Source: a virus. From it: a stretch of 64,000 nucleotides of DNA. Location: IMG/VR virus record IMGVR_UViG_3300017963_000192, positions 124,001 through 188,000 of that record, one strand, 5' to 3'. A program made the position numbers and the translations under genes. The notes beneath the pieces were generated by a model. That model was given only the letters and a program-made list of their open reading frames with translations. It made no database searches and was not told the origin of the DNA. Shown here piece after piece: positions 63,261 to 64,000 of the stretch (the stretch's first letter is position 1; each line of letters begins with the position of its first letter).

Positions 63261-64000
63261 ATGGCGAATCCTTTAAAAGATATCGGAGGAATACCTGTAA
63301 ATGAAGATAATGAAGCTTTAATCATTACCAATGCTATTAAGAACAAAAAGAACAGAGAAATATTTGTTCGACACATTGATTATAGGTTATTCAGAAGAAA
63401 AGAATTTCAAACAATGGCGTTTGCTATTCAAGCTATTGAAACCTCAAATATGGAAATGAATACTGATGCTATTATTTTGAAATCTAAAACTTGTCCTATT
63501 AAAAAAATAGTTGATTTTGAATTTATAGAAACACTTAAAGAAAATTTTCCTGAAGTGCCGGAGTCAAATTTTATAGAACATCTTGTAACACTTCGTACTG
63601 ATAGTGTCAAAGCTCAAGCATTTGATTTGGTTCATAAGTCTCTTATTAGATCCTTTATGAATCCTCAAGCTGGAATAAAGGATCTCGAAGTTAGGGTACA
63701 GGCATTACAAGATTTAATAACATCTGGATACTCTTCAACAGAATGCCAGTTTCTTACTATGAAAGAGGCTGTAGCTGAATATGTATATGATAAAGAGCAT
63801 GGGGTAAGGAGTAGAACTACTGGTTTCAGACAATTAGACGAAAAACTTATTCAAGGCTTGAAAGAGGAATGGATTTCAATTATTGCAGGTCTGGCGAACA
63901 TGGGGAAGACACATACTTTAAACACTCCTATAATAATGTATGATGGGAGTATTAAAATGATTCAAGATATTGAAGTTGGGGATTTGTTGATGGGCGTTGA
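63261..64000 (+). CDS. DnaB-like replicative helicase, partial, with intein
   Basis: The first 246 codons of a gene that runs off the right edge; AGGAG lies upstream of the ATG. Residues 1-180 form the helical N-terminal domain. The RecA-like part starts with TTGFRQLDEKLIQGLKEEWI and the P-loop IAGLANMGKT (about residues 208-217), typical of DnaB. Immediately after it the sequence turns into an intein. DnaB unwinds DNA at the replication fork and would pair with the loader encoded upstream. Confidence 0.85.
   Translation, partial: MANPLKDIGGIPVNEDNEALIITNAIKNKKNREIFVRHIDYRLFRRKEFQTMAFAIQAIETSNMEMNTDAIILKSKTCPIKKIVDFEFIETLKENFPEVPESNFIEHLVTLRTDSVKAQAFDLVHKSLIRSFMNPQAGIKDLEVRVQALQDLITSGYSSTECQFLTMKEAVAEYVYDKEHGVRSRTTGFRQLDEKLIQGLKEEWISIIAGLANMGKTHTLNTPIIMYDGSIKMIQDIEVGDLLMGV
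63915..64000 (+). other. Start of an intein in the helicase P-loop (partial)
   Basis: After MGKTH the sequence reads TLNTPIIMYDGSIKMIQDIE then VGDLLMGV, a block A of intein type. The usual Cys or Ser at position 1 is not present (His or Thr stands there), recalling class 3-type inteins (xLxTPIxxxDG) that use an internal Cys. The exact junction cannot be fixed because the window ends. Confidence 0.75.

Overview
The window is one contiguous piece of a large, AT-rich tailed bacteriophage genome, possibly a phage-plasmid. Evidence for a phage: a head-morphogenesis cassette (portal, head-protease-like protein, scaffold-like proteins, major-capsid-like protein) and a complete replication cassette (family A DNA polymerase, sliding clamp, SSB-like protein, RecA-like protein, helicase loader, DnaB-like helicase, SbcCD-type nuclease, RuvC-like resolvase). 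Genes are tightly packed, mostly with strong GGAGG Shine-Dalgarno sites, and promoters look sigma-70/A-like. The host cannot be named from the sequence; the style fits a low-GC bacterium.

Layout. (1) 1-720: almost no coding capacity. The minus strand carries four tRNA-like folded elements separated by purine-rich repeated spacers, closed by a terminator. (2) 705-20,462, minus strand: virion assembly, read right to left from unknown small proteins through an intein-bearing portal, many small acidic/coiled-coil proteins, a protease-like protein, scaffold-like proteins and a capsid protein. One plus-strand gene with its own promoter (6,984-7,640) interrupts it. Several of these genes contain a strong internal SD plus ATG, implying nested products, and several products share a short N-terminal motif. 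(3) 20,463-21,780: divergent control region with a terminator, a winged-helix (Rep-like) gene and an array of six GTGACA/TGTCAC palindromes, a candidate replication origin or operator cluster. (4) 21,781-64,000, plus strand: a ribbon-helix-helix protein, two ParB-like proteins, SbcD-like nuclease, an ankyrin protein, SbcC-like ATPase, small proteins, HNH-dUTPase fusion, class II ribonucleotide reductase (RNR), more small genes, a second Rep-like/RHH pair at 45.5-46.4 kb, membrane proteins and an NlpC/P60-like protein, an ACP-like protein, then the replication block from SSB-like protein to DnaB-like helicase, which runs off the right edge.

The standout feature is intein density: one in the portal, four in the RNR, three in the uracil-DNA glycosylase/DNA polymerase fusion and one starting in the DnaB-like P-loop (nine in 64 kb), plus an unspliced HNH domain fused to dUTPase. 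Eight are complete and at least six of these break catalytic or cofactor-binding motifs, so dNTP synthesis and DNA replication depend on protein splicing. A second theme is proteins that keep a recognisable fold but lack signature residues: a PPP-phosphatase-like protein without its metal ligands, an ACP-like protein without the phosphopantetheine serine, an AAA+ loader with a changed P-loop lysine, a RecA-like protein with an altered P-loop, and a C-terminal fragment of a cytosine methyltransferase.

All assignments come from reading motifs by eye; no database search was run. Intein boundaries were placed by matching splice-junction residues and the conserved host motif that is restored on joining the flanks.
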